Assembly: GCA_020723765.1 (NCBI GenBank)
Contig: DYIF01000005.1
Coordinates: forward strand, 64,713-128,712
Length of the DNA stretch: 64,000 nt
From: Elusimicrobium minutum
GTDB lineage: Bacteria > Elusimicrobiota > Elusimicrobia > Elusimicrobiales > UBA9959
Direction of reading: 5' to 3'
In this document: in pieces, positions 28,853-38,344 of the stretch
How the letters are laid out: every line of letters starts with the position of its first letter
Numbering within the stretch: the stretch's first letter is position 1
Notes under the pieces: generated by a model
What the model saw: only the letters and a program-made list of their open reading frames with translations
Databases searched by the model: none
Told to the model about the DNA's origin: nothing
Translations under genes and position numbers: made by a program

Positions 28853-29466
28853 ATGAGGTTTAAAAGGATTCTTTGAGCCATAAAAGCTTCCGCGTATTTT
28901 ACTCTCGCCTGATAACCCCTGAAAACCGCCGTGCTTTTTGCGCTTTCTATTATCGACAGATTTTCAACCCTTGTTTTATTTAATTGGGAAAAATGGGATT
29001 TTAAAAGCCTTATCTTCAAGTTTATATTTTCGGTTATGTCGAAAAAAATGTTTGGAGAAAAATCTATGGAGGTGGGCGTTTCGTAAAAAATAACGTTATT
29101 GGCGTATCTTGCGGCGGTTATTGTGGCTTTGGATACCGCCACATGATCCTGATGAGTATCGTTATGATAATTGACAATTATTAAATTCGGTTTAACTTTT
29201 TTTATTACCGATTCTATCTCTTCTATAAGCTCTCTGTTAAAAGAAACTTGAGTATCTTTAAAACTTCCCCATATTATTTTAGCGCCTATTAGACCGGCAG
29301 ATTTTTCCTGTTCTTTAACTCTTATTTTCCAATCCGCCCCGGCCTCTCCTTTAGTAGCGACATATATCGTTATATCGAATTTCTTTCGGGAAAATTTTAT
29401 CAAACTTCCGCCGCAACCGAATTCAAGATCGTCCGGGTGAGGCCCTATAACCAAAATCTTTTTCAT
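28837..29466 (-). CDS. PIG-L/LmbE family deacetylase (BshB1-like)
   Basis: MKKILVIGPHPDDLEFGCGGSLIKFS; YHNDTHQDHVAVSKATITAAR. Confidence 0.9.
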   Translation of the reverse strand: MKKILVIGPHPDDLEFGCGGSLIKFSRKKFDITIYVATKGEAGADWKIRVKEQEKSAGLIGAKIIWGSFKDTQVSFNRELIEEIESVIKKVKPNLIIVNYHNDTHQDHVAVSKATITAARYANNVIFYETPTSIDFSPNIFFDITENINLKIRLLKSHFSQLNKTRVENLSIIESAKSTAVFRGYQARVKYAEAFMAQRILLNLICLEK

Positions 29467-30266
29467 ACCTCTCCTTTTATTCCGGCGTACGCTTCTTTTA
29501 TTATATCCGAATTTATTTTTTTCACTCCTTTTGAAAAAGCCGTAAGCAAAGCCATAGAAGCTATGTTATTTATCCACCTGGGTATTCCCCCGCTCAAATC
29601 GTACAAGGTATCGAAACATTCCTCTTCAAATATATCGTCTCTTCCGCTTATCTTTAATCTGTGAATGACATAACTTCTGGTCTCGTTTTTATCGAAAGGT
29701 CTGATATCGTAGCTTAAAAAAACCCGCTGTATCAATTGTTTATTGGAAGATATTCTATCGGAAAGCTCGCTCTGGCCGGACAAAATCAAAGTTAAAAGAG
29801 GTTTTGAGTTTATCTGGTAATTTAAAAGCATTCTCAATTCCTCAAATACACTTTCGGAGGTTATGCTTTGGGCCTCGTCTATTATCACAACGCAATACTT
29901 TCCGTCTCTATGAGTGTCTTTTAAAAACTTTTCGATTAAAATCAAAAGGTCAGCCTTATTATCCGGTAGTTTGTAACTTACTAAATTATGAGCTATCAAT
30001 TTTAATATTCCAAGCTCGTCCACGCCGGGATTGGAGACGAACGAAAAAACATATCCTTTTTTGGAGTAATCCGTTTCTATGGATTTTAAAACGAACGTTT
30101 TCCCGGTTCCATACGCACCGGTAATCACGGATAAAGGTTTTTTTTCATCTATAACATAAGAAACTCTCGAATAGGCTTCTTTATGAGAATCAGATTCAAA
30201 AAAAAACTCTCTCTCCGTAGTATTCTCAAAGGGTTTTCGCTTAAACCCGAAAAAATCAAGATACAT
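29463..30266 (-). CDS. ExeA/GspA-like AAA ATPase
   Basis: MYLDFFGFKRKPFENTTEREFFFESDSHKEAYSRV; VITGAYGTGKTFVLKSI; VVIIDEAQSITSESVFEELRMLLNYQ; LILSGQSEL. Confidence 0.88.
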   Translation of the reverse strand: MYLDFFGFKRKPFENTTEREFFFESDSHKEAYSRVSYVIDEKKPLSVITGAYGTGKTFVLKSIETDYSKKGYVFSFVSNPGVDELGILKLIAHNLVSYKLPDNKADLLILIEKFLKDTHRDGKYCVVIIDEAQSITSESVFEELRMLLNYQINSKPLLTLILSGQSELSDRISSNKQLIQRVFLSYDIRPFDKNETRSYVIHRLKISGRDDIFEEECFDTLYDLSGGIPRWINNIASMALLTAFSKGVKKINSDIIKEAYAGIKGEV

Positions 30267-30442
30267 ACAATTTATTATAGCAAAAATAATAATTACGCTT
30301 TCAAAATTAAAAATTTCTTAAATTAACTCAAAAAATAAAATTAGGACTAAAGTACCCTTTTTTGTGGGACAAAAGATTCTTTATCTCTTAATCCTTTTAT
30401 GTTAAAATATTAATTGTGGAAATATTAACACGGAGGGATAGT

Positions 30443-31294
30443 ATGAAATTAATGATAAGTGTTGTTTTGTTTTCTTTTTTAAATGCATATTCGCTTGAGT
30501 TTATAAATAAGAAAGAATTTGAGAATATAAAGTCTAATATTTCTATGCCAGAAACAAACGTTTCACCTAAAACTCTATCGAACAATTATGGTATAGCCGA
30601 GATTTCTAAACCACATCTTATAGCCAACGCGAGCAAAAAAATATTATTCGGTTACGTAAAAGACGACAATCAGTATAAAGAGTTCGTTGAAATGTATACT
30701 AAAATATTAAAGGATAATGGATTTAAAATATCTGAGATAAAAAGAGAAGGAGAAATGGCAATTATAACCTATCTTGCTCATAACGAAATGGGGATAAGAA
30801 GATTTATCGGAGACCAGCTTAATTATAACGCGAAAGACGACAAAGAGATAATAAAACTTATGGACGAGGTGGTTTCAAAACTGGAAGAAAACAATATGAA
30901 AGTGGTGGCAAAATATATAGTCAAAACCGATTTTTTAAGACCGACTTTTATGATTTACTATCTTACGGAAGTAAAAGATTTTCAGGAAAAAGAAATGAGA
31001 TTAAGACAACTTAAAAAAGGCGAGGACATAGATTTTGAACTTCTGGAAAATTCCGTAAAAATAATAAAAAAAGATTCAAGCTTTTCTATGCTTTATATCG
31101 GCAAAGAATTGGGGTTTGTATCAAAACTGGCCGTAGACGAGAATTCGGCTATTAAAAAACTTGAAGATTATAAACAGTTTTTAAAGGAAAACAAAAAAGA
31201 ATTTATAAATTATAATATAAAAAAATTGGACAAACCCTTTACTTCGGGAGAAGCCACTTTTAATTTTCTTTTAAATATTTATTTCTTCCAATAA
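30443..31294 (+). CDS. Hypothetical exported protein
   Basis: GGAGG RBS followed by ATG at 30443; MKLMISVVLFSFLNAYSLEF signal peptide; no recognised domain. Confidence 0.7.
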   Translation: MKLMISVVLFSFLNAYSLEFINKKEFENIKSNISMPETNVSPKTLSNNYGIAEISKPHLIANASKKILFGYVKDDNQYKEFVEMYTKILKDNGFKISEIKREGEMAIITYLAHNEMGIRRFIGDQLNYNAKDDKEIIKLMDEVVSKLEENNMKVVAKYIVKTDFLRPTFMIYYLTEVKDFQEKEMRLRQLKKGEDIDFELLENSVKIIKKDSSFSMLYIGKELGFVSKLAVDENSAIKKLEDYKQFLKENKKEFINYNIKKLDKPFTSGEATFNFLLNIYFFQ

Positions 31295-31363
31295 AGAAAA
31301 CCTTTCGACATCGATTAATAATAGCCCCATCTAATTTGGTATCATATTATTAAGGAGTTTATT

Positions 31364-32365
31364 ATGGAAGAAAAGCTTTTTGTCGTCGGAATAATCTCGG
31401 GAATATATCTTTTTTTTACGGAACATTTTAAAGACAAGAAAAAATTCGATACTCTAAGTTTTGCGGTTTTATGGCACAGAGTATTTCTCGCCATGGCCGG
31501 ATTTATAGTGGGATTTCTTTTAATGGTAATAATAGACAATAGGTTCGGAGAAATAGTAACCGCATCGTTTATAACTTTAAAACAATTTATGTTTGCCATG
31601 TTGTTTGCGGTAATCGGATGGTTTTATCCCAAAACGCCGTTTTTCGTCCCCGACGCGAAAATCGACGAAAAAACAAAACTTCCTAAATTCATAAAAACCG
31701 ACCGCGAATGGGGAGATACTTTTTTTACCGCTTTTGTTTTAGCTTCGATAGTAATGTATTGCTTCCTTCAAGCTTTTAAAATACCGAGCGGCTCTATGAG
31801 AAATACATTAATAGAAGGAGACCACCTTTTCGTAAACAAATTTATCTACGGCATAAGAATACCTTTTACTCAAAAAAAGGTTTTGAAAATTAAAGAGGTG
31901 AAAAGGGGAGACATAGTTGTTTTTAGGTTCCCAAGCGACGATCCGGACGAGTTTCACTGCGGAGGCAAACAATACGGGAAGGACTTTGTAAAAAGAGTAA
32001 TAGGTCTTCCGGGCGAAAAAATAGAGATGAGAAACGGGATACCTTTCATAAACGGGGTGGCTATAGGAGTAGAAAAATACGCTCAATATCTGGACGGCAA
32101 AAGAATGCCCGAACTGACCGACAAGGTCGAACAAAAAATAGTTCAGGAAATATGGGAAAAAAGGCAAAGCGGGAAATATTTTTCAGATTATGTAAGAGAC
32201 AACTTCGGACCGATAATAGTTCCGCCAAATTCTTATTTCGTTTTAGGAGACAATAGAGACAGATCCTGCGACTCGAGATACTGGGGTCCGGTTCCGGAAA
32301 AGGAAATAAAAGGCACTCCTTTGTTTATCTACTGGCCGCCGTCCAGAATCGGCCTTCCTAAATGA
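31364..32365 (+). CDS. lepB: Signal peptidase I, with N-terminal membrane extension
   Basis: FKIPSGSMRNTLIEGDHLFVNKFIYG; RGDIVVFRFP; KDFVKRVIGLPGEKI; YFVLGDNRDRSCDSRYWGPVP. Confidence 0.93.
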   Translation: MEEKLFVVGIISGIYLFFTEHFKDKKKFDTLSFAVLWHRVFLAMAGFIVGFLLMVIIDNRFGEIVTASFITLKQFMFAMLFAVIGWFYPKTPFFVPDAKIDEKTKLPKFIKTDREWGDTFFTAFVLASIVMYCFLQAFKIPSGSMRNTLIEGDHLFVNKFIYGIRIPFTQKKVLKIKEVKRGDIVVFRFPSDDPDEFHCGGKQYGKDFVKRVIGLPGEKIEMRNGIPFINGVAIGVEKYAQYLDGKRMPELTDKVEQKIVQEIWEKRQSGKYFSDYVRDNFGPIIVPPNSYFVLGDNRDRSCDSRYWGPVPEKEIKGTPLFIYWPPSRIGLPK

Positions 32366-33204
32366 AAATAATAGAGATACTCAAAAACAAAAAGACTTTG
32401 TCTTTCGAGTTTTTCCCGCCCAAAGGGGAAGAAGAGTTTGAGCTTTTTATAGAAACCGTCAAAGATCTAAAAATATACAATCCGGATTTTGTTTCGGTTA
32501 CAGACTCTCAAATATCCGCCAAGATGAAACACATCGCTTTATCCAAGTTTTTAAAAGAAAAGTTGAAGCTAAATCCGATGGTTCATCTTACCTGCATAAA
32601 TAACACTTCCAAAGAAATAAAAAATTCATTGGATGCCATAGAAGAAAACGGCATAAGAAACATACTCGCATTAAGAGGAGACAAAAAAAATTTTTCAAAA
32701 ACATCCGACGAGTTTAAACATTCGACGGATCTTTTAATCAAAATACCGAAAGAAAAATTTTCCTTAGCCGTAGCCGTCCATCCAGAAGGACATCCCGACG
32801 GATCGTTACCCGAGGAATTTTATTACCTTAAAATGAAAAGGGAACTGGGAGCGGAATTTGCGATAACCCAAATATTCTTCGACAATAATGTTTTTCTAAA
32901 GTTTAGAGACAGGGCGAAAAAAGAAACGGAAATGCCCATACTCTGCGGAATAATGGCCGTAACCACTCCTCAAATGATTGAGAATATACTTAAAAAAACT
33001 GGAAAAATAAAAATACCCAAAAAACTTTCAAAGATACTTAATATGAAACTTAACAATAAAGATTTTATCAAATACAGCATAGATTTTTCGACCGAACAAA
33101 TTTTGGAACTTTTAAAAAACGGGGCGGAAGGAATACATTTTTTTACTTTTAACAGAGCTTTCGCCGTAAAAAAAATAATAAAAAACATAGGGGAAAAGAG
33201 ATGA
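32362..33204 (+). CDS. metF: Methylenetetrahydrofolate reductase family
   Basis: LSFEFFPPKGEEEFELFIETV; FVSVTDSQIS; HLTCINNTSKEI; NILALRGDKKN; EFAITQIFFDN; EGIHFFTFNR. Confidence 0.92.
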   Translation: MKIIEILKNKKTLSFEFFPPKGEEEFELFIETVKDLKIYNPDFVSVTDSQISAKMKHIALSKFLKEKLKLNPMVHLTCINNTSKEIKNSLDAIEENGIRNILALRGDKKNFSKTSDEFKHSTDLLIKIPKEKFSLAVAVHPEGHPDGSLPEEFYYLKMKRELGAEFAITQIFFDNNVFLKFRDRAKKETEMPILCGIMAVTTPQMIENILKKTGKIKIPKKLSKILNMKLNNKDFIKYSIDFSTEQILELLKNGAEGIHFFTFNRAFAVKKIIKNIGEKR

Positions 33205-33779
33205 ACGATTTTGAAATAAAGAAAAAATTAATTAAGATTTGTAAAAAATTAAAAAATTTAAATATACTTCCCGGAACCAGCGGAAATTTAAGCGTAATAA
33301 AAAAGGATACGATATTTATAACGCCGAGCGGAATAAACAAAGAAGAATTGAAGCCGACCGATATATCTCAAATAACGATAAACGGCCATCTAATGAAAGG
33401 TCCCAAACAGTCTTCCGAGTATATGCTTCACACGCATATATACTCCAAAAGAAAAGACGTAAAAGCCATAATACACACTCACCCCCCTTATACCTTAGCC
33501 TATTCCATAACGGGATTAAAGCCGGATTACGATATTACCGTAGAATTTAAAATGGCAGTAGGAAAACTCGAATTTTGTCCTTTTATAACCCCCGGAACAC
33601 AAGAACTTGCTCAAAAAGCGGCGGAAAAATTAAAAGACTCGAATGTTCTGGTGCTTAGAAATCACGGACTTGTATGCGTTAGCGATAGCCTGGAAAAAGC
33701 GGCGGAAATGACCGAAGAAGTGGAAAACTTCTTTAAAATAAATTTTTTGGTTTCGATTTTAAAACAAATCAAAAGATAA
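33201..33779 (+). CDS. Class II aldolase/adducin family protein
   Basis: LPGTSGNLSVIKKDTIFITPSGINKEEL; AIIHTHPPYTLAYS; VLRNHGLVCVSDSLEKA. Confidence 0.9.
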   Translation: MNDFEIKKKLIKICKKLKNLNILPGTSGNLSVIKKDTIFITPSGINKEELKPTDISQITINGHLMKGPKQSSEYMLHTHIYSKRKDVKAIIHTHPPYTLAYSITGLKPDYDITVEFKMAVGKLEFCPFITPGTQELAQKAAEKLKDSNVLVLRNHGLVCVSDSLEKAAEMTEEVENFFKINFLVSILKQIKR

Positions 33780-33780
33780 C

Positions 33781-35661
33781 TTAAACATTCTGCTGTTGTA
33801 ACAACTCGTTTGAAATCGGAAGATAAAGTTTAAAACATGTTCCCTTCCCGACCTCGCTTATTATTTCCACTTTCCCCTTATGCCTTTCTATGACCTTCTT
33901 AACGACGGCAAGCCCAAGCCCGGTGCCTCTCGCTTTTGTCGTGAAAAAAGGAGTAAACAATTTTTCTAAAACGTCCTTCGGTATTCCGGGGCCGGTATCT
34001 TCTATTTCTATTTTAGCCATATTTTCCGTCGTAACATCCGTTCTTATTATTATTTTTCCTCTTTCCGGCATTACCTCTATCGCGTTTTTTATAAGATTTC
34101 TTATCACCTGGTTCATCTCGTCCTGGTCTATGTTAACGTTAATCTGAGAAGGATAAAATTTTTTTTCAAGTTCTATATGTTGCGGGAAAGGATAGGTGGA
34201 AACAAGGTCCTCTAAATAAGAATTTAAATGAGTAAGCTTCGGTTTTAATTCTCTGGTTCTTGCGAAACTAAGTATCTCGTCTATTATACCGTTAGCCTGT
34301 CTTATCTCGGATTCTATTATAGATATGTGTTTTGAAATTTTTGCGTCCGCCTGAGCGCCCAATTTGGTTTTTATAAAATATATGGAATTATTCATAACCG
34401 CTAAAGGATTTCTTATCTCATGACTTACCACAGAAGCCATCTGTCCCATAGCCGCAAGTCTTTCTTTTTTAATCAACTCTTCCTGAGCGGATTTCAATTC
34501 CCTGGTTCTCGCTTCAACTCTATTTTCGAGGGTTCTATTAAGTTTTTCAAGCTGTTCTTTGGCCAATAATATTTCGGAAGTTTTTATTTTAAGCGATTCG
34601 CTCATTTCAAGAAATGTATGGGCAAGCTCCCCTATCTCGTCGTTTGGAATTATAAGATCCGGCTCGAAATCGAAGTTCCCCTCCGCTATTTTGGCGGCGG
34701 CCTCTCTTAACGCCTGTATGGGTTGAGTTATTACCACCGAAACCGCATAACCCAAAAACAAAACGAAAACCGTTACGAATATCATAACCTTCCACGTCTT
34801 TGAAAGCATATCCTGAGAAGCCTGATAAGCGACGTTTATGGAACGCTCTATATATATAATCCAATCTAATTCCGAAACGGTGCTAAAAGCGCCCAAAACT
34901 CTTTCGCCAGTCTGAAGTATTATCTCCCCGCCCCCGCTTTTGGCGTCGTTTCCCAAAAGTATTTTAAGTATTTCGTCGTTCAATTTTGCGTTGGGCTTTT
35001 CCGCCTCCTCGGGGACAGAATGAGCCACTATAAATCCGTTTACGTCTATTACGGCAACTCTTGTGTGATTGGCATCCGGGAAACTCGCCTTTAATAGTCC
35101 GGAAAGAGTGGCCAGACTTAGTTTCGCCATAAGTATTCCGCTGGAATAGTTGGGATTTTTTGGGTTTACTATGCTTACGGCTATTGTAATAGCAGGGTAT
35201 CTTCCTTTATATCTTTCAAAACCGCCTATAAACTCGCCGGATTTTATGGTTTTTTGATAAACGGAAGAATTTAAAAAATCCCTGAGTCCAGAATCATCAC
35301 CGTATCTTACCACTCTTATTACTTCCTGGCCCAAAGGGTTTAATACCGACATCTCGAGAAACGCGGAATGTATCTGCATCATATTGTTTACCAAAGCCTT
35401 CACCTTTTCCGTGTTCATCGAATAAAAATCTTCTAAGTGAGCCGAATCGTAAAGTATGTTTCTAAATGAAATGACGTAGTTTGTAACCGTATCGGCAAAA
35501 GCCAACGCCAACGCTTCCTGGTCTCTTATTATGGATTTATTCAGAGTAGTTTGAGTCAAATTGACCAGGTAATAGCTGACTATGCCTAAAGGCAGCAACG
35601 AAACCACAAGAAATATAAAAAGCAGTTTATAAAAAAGCTTTCCTCTTTTTTTTCTCGTCAT
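33781..35661 (-). CDS. Transmembrane sensor histidine kinase (extracytoplasmic sensor, HAMP, HisKA, HATPase_c)
   Basis: Two TM segments flanking about 250 aa; MASVVSHEIRNPLAVMNNSIYF (H box); NLIKNAIEVMP; IEDTGPGIPKDVLEKLFTPFFTTKARGTGLGLAVVKKVIERHKG. Confidence 0.93.
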   Translation of the reverse strand: MTRKKRGKLFYKLLFIFLVVSLLPLGIVSYYLVNLTQTTLNKSIIRDQEALALAFADTVTNYVISFRNILYDSAHLEDFYSMNTEKVKALVNNMMQIHSAFLEMSVLNPLGQEVIRVVRYGDDSGLRDFLNSSVYQKTIKSGEFIGGFERYKGRYPAITIAVSIVNPKNPNYSSGILMAKLSLATLSGLLKASFPDANHTRVAVIDVNGFIVAHSVPEEAEKPNAKLNDEILKILLGNDAKSGGGEIILQTGERVLGAFSTVSELDWIIYIERSINVAYQASQDMLSKTWKVMIFVTVFVLFLGYAVSVVITQPIQALREAAAKIAEGNFDFEPDLIIPNDEIGELAHTFLEMSESLKIKTSEILLAKEQLEKLNRTLENRVEARTRELKSAQEELIKKERLAAMGQMASVVSHEIRNPLAVMNNSIYFIKTKLGAQADAKISKHISIIESEIRQANGIIDEILSFARTRELKPKLTHLNSYLEDLVSTYPFPQHIELEKKFYPSQINVNIDQDEMNQVIRNLIKNAIEVMPERGKIIIRTDVTTENMAKIEIEDTGPGIPKDVLEKLFTPFFTTKARGTGLGLAVVKKVIERHKGKVEIISEVGKGTCFKLYLPISNELLQQQNV

Positions 35662-35712
35662 AAAAATATTTTAAAAAATTTATGTTAAATAATTATTTTA
35701 TACTTATTAAAA

Positions 35713-37143
35713 TTATTTTCCGCATCCGCCCTGGTTTCCGGTCTGCGACATTTCAATATCCTTATAATCCTCAAAAGACTTAAGCTGAGAAAGCCCCACA
35801 ACCAAAATATTCCCGTCCACTATAAAAGTGGGAGAAACGTTTATATTTAAAGAATTTACATATTTAAAATCTTCTGCTAAAAGCTCTTTCGCCTCATCGA
35901 ATCTTTTTTCCACTACCTCCGGATTAACCCCGGCTTTTTTGGCCGCTTCCTTCCACTCGGGCGAAGAATAATTTTTATTTCTTTCTTTAAGATAAGCGAA
36001 GTATTTTTCAGGATAAATCTTTTTTATAAGAATCTGCCTTGCGTTTTCCTTCCACTCCTCGTCTCCATGGAGTGAATGAAACTTCATATTTCCGTCCGGA
36101 TCTTTAAAAACGTCTCCTATATAATGAATTTCCAGTTTAACGTCTTTAGAAATCTTTGAGTTTTCAACCGCATTTATAACGGAATTTTCCGCCATAACTC
36201 CGAAAGGACATTGAGACATTACAAACATCTCTAATTTTTTCTTTTCGCTTTTTTTATTCAACATTAAAACTTTGGAATTTTGATTGTAATAGACGTAATA
36301 ATTTTCAAGATTATCGAAAGCGTTTTGCTCTATGGCCCCGGAGAGCATCTCTTTCACTTCCGATGTTTTTTCTATCATATATGCGGGAAGCATTTTTAAT
36401 TTTTCTTTTTCTTTCTCGCCCAATTTCGATAGCTCTATTTTTTCCACATCTAACGAAGAAAACAATCTCTTAAATGTTTCGGTTATATTCTGGTCTACCC
36501 AATCCTTTGTCACATCGTCGTAAACTATCTTAAACTTAGGCCCTTTAATAGACGACATTTCGCTTTTATAAAGATTTATTTTTTTATCGCCGGATAAATA
36601 ATTATTTACGCTTTCCATTACGTCCGTTATTTTAACGGAACCGGAATAAGGGTTGGAGTTTATAAAAACGGACATCCCGCTTATTTTTTTATCCGACGCT
36701 CTTTTATAAGCTTTAGCCAGAAGCGCTTCTTTGTTTTTTTGCACATAATCGTCAAACTCTACGGGATTTATACCGGCGTATATAAGAGATTCTTTCCAGC
36801 CGTCGGGGTACATATTAAGCGAACGAGCTATCAAATAATCGTTTAGCTTATCGGGATTTTTCGAGATTATCGCTTCGATTCTGGCGACTTCGGTCGTTTC
36901 TATTTCGCCTCTCGAGCTAAAATACTTCCCTTCCTGATTTTTATTTATCAAAGGATAAACGCTTAATCTTACGCTTTTAACCTTTTTTCTTACAAGATCG
37001 AAGTTAAGATAGCTCTGCCACCCCTGGGTATCGAATGGTTCGAAATACATTTCCACTTTTATTTCTTTCGTTTGTTGCGGAGACTGAGCAAAGCAATAAA
37101 AAGACGCAAAAAAAGCAAAGATGAAGATTTTTAATTTTTTCAT
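35713..37143 (-). CDS. Exported protein with duplicated thioredoxin/DsbA-like modules
   Basis: AAAGGAG before ATG at 37143; signal peptide MKKLKIFIFAFFASFYCFAQ; C-terminal LEMFVMSQCPFGVMAENSVINAVE...VSPTFIVDGNILVVG; ends GNQGGCGK. Confidence 0.78.
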   Translation of the reverse strand: MKKLKIFIFAFFASFYCFAQSPQQTKEIKVEMYFEPFDTQGWQSYLNFDLVRKKVKSVRLSVYPLINKNQEGKYFSSRGEIETTEVARIEAIISKNPDKLNDYLIARSLNMYPDGWKESLIYAGINPVEFDDYVQKNKEALLAKAYKRASDKKISGMSVFINSNPYSGSVKITDVMESVNNYLSGDKKINLYKSEMSSIKGPKFKIVYDDVTKDWVDQNITETFKRLFSSLDVEKIELSKLGEKEKEKLKMLPAYMIEKTSEVKEMLSGAIEQNAFDNLENYYVYYNQNSKVLMLNKKSEKKKLEMFVMSQCPFGVMAENSVINAVENSKISKDVKLEIHYIGDVFKDPDGNMKFHSLHGDEEWKENARQILIKKIYPEKYFAYLKERNKNYSSPEWKEAAKKAGVNPEVVEKRFDEAKELLAEDFKYVNSLNINVSPTFIVDGNILVVGLSQLKSFEDYKDIEMSQTGNQGGCGK

Positions 37144-37174
37144 AAAAACTCCTTTAAAATTCATATTAAAAATA

Positions 37175-37552
37175 TCAGTTTTTCCCCTTTCTAGACAAAA
37201 GTTGTTTTATTCTTATGGAAAGTTCCTGTATGTCGAAGGGTTTGGTAAGATACTCGTCAGCCCCTAAAGTAAAACCTTGAGTTTTTTCGTCGGAGGATAA
37301 AAATCTTCCGCTCATCATTATTATAACCGCGTCTTTGGATATCTTTCTTATTTCCTGGCAAAGCTGAAATCCTATGGAATCCGGAAGCTGTATATCCATT
37401 ATAACCACATCCGGGTTATTTTTTTTGGCGAGTTCAAATCCCTCTTTGGCGTTTTTCGCTTCTATGCAAGAAAATCCGAAAAGCTCAAGCGTTTCGCTCA
37501 AACTTTCCCTTAAATTGGAATCGTCATCCACTATTAAAATCTTTCTCTCCAT
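37175..37552 (-). CDS. Single-domain response regulator receiver
   Basis: KILIVDDDSNLRESLSETLE; PDVVIMDIQLPD; IIMMSGR; LGADEYLTKPFDIQEL: all canonical residues present. Confidence 0.93.
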   Translation of the reverse strand: MERKILIVDDDSNLRESLSETLELFGFSCIEAKNAKEGFELAKKNNPDVVIMDIQLPDSIGFQLCQEIRKISKDAVIIMMSGRFLSSDEKTQGFTLGADEYLTKPFDIQELSIRIKQLLSRKGKN

Positions 37553-37563
37553 TTTCCCTCCGA

Positions 37564-38331
37564 TTAAGGAATAAACTTATAACCCACGCAGGAAACCGTA
37601 TGAATATACTTGGCGGCTTTCCCCATTTTCGCTCTTAATCTTCTTATATGAACGTCCACGGTTCTGGGCGAACCGAAATAATTAAAACCCCATATTCTTT
37701 CAAGAAGATACGGTCTTGATAAAACTCTATTGGGAGAGCTTAAAAAGACATATAAAAGGTCGAACTCTTTGGCCGTGACCTTAACCTCTTTCCCGCCTAT
37801 TTTAACGGTGTAACTGGCCATATCCAGTTCTATTTCGTTGGCTTTTATTATTTCTTCCGGTTCGTTTGGAACCACTCTTCTTATTACCGCTTTTATCCTG
37901 GCTACGCTTTCGTGAAGATCCTGGTCGTAGCTTAAGCACTCATCCGCCCCCAACTGAAAAAAAGCAAGCTTATAAGTTATCGAAGGACTTTGAGTTTTGC
38001 CTTTAGGGGCCGAACCGAATGACAAATTCAGATCCGATGAAAGTTCTCTTGGAATCGTTTCAAGGACCTCGTTAAAAGAATCGACCATGGCTATTACCGG
38101 CATATTTTTATATTGGGAGTTTCGGATTTGTTTTAAAAAGATTAAGCCGTTAGAATCGGCAAGTTCCTGCGAAACTATAAGCAAATCTATTTTTCTATCC
38201 TCCATTATAGCCATGGAATCTTTGGCTCTTGTCGATGTTATAACGGAATAACCCTGTCTTTTTAGCATCTCTATAAGCAATGACGATTTAATGAAATCCT
38301 TGGCGACAAACAATATATTAATTTTAATCAT
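37564..38331 (-). CDS. OmpR/PhoB-type winged-helix regulator with degenerate receiver
   Basis: C-terminal EIELDMASYTVKIGGKEVKVTAKEFDLLYVFLSSPNRVLSRPYLLERIWGFNYFGSPRTVDVHIRRLRAKMGKAAKYIHTVSCVGYKF; receiver-like N-terminus lacking active residues. Confidence 0.9.
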   Translation of the reverse strand: MIKINILFVAKDFIKSSLLIEMLKRQGYSVITSTRAKDSMAIMEDRKIDLLIVSQELADSNGLIFLKQIRNSQYKNMPVIAMVDSFNEVLETIPRELSSDLNLSFGSAPKGKTQSPSITYKLAFFQLGADECLSYDQDLHESVARIKAVIRRVVPNEPEEIIKANEIELDMASYTVKIGGKEVKVTAKEFDLLYVFLSSPNRVLSRPYLLERIWGFNYFGSPRTVDVHIRRLRAKMGKAAKYIHTVSCVGYKFIP

Positions 38332-38344
38332 TTCTAACTCCGAA

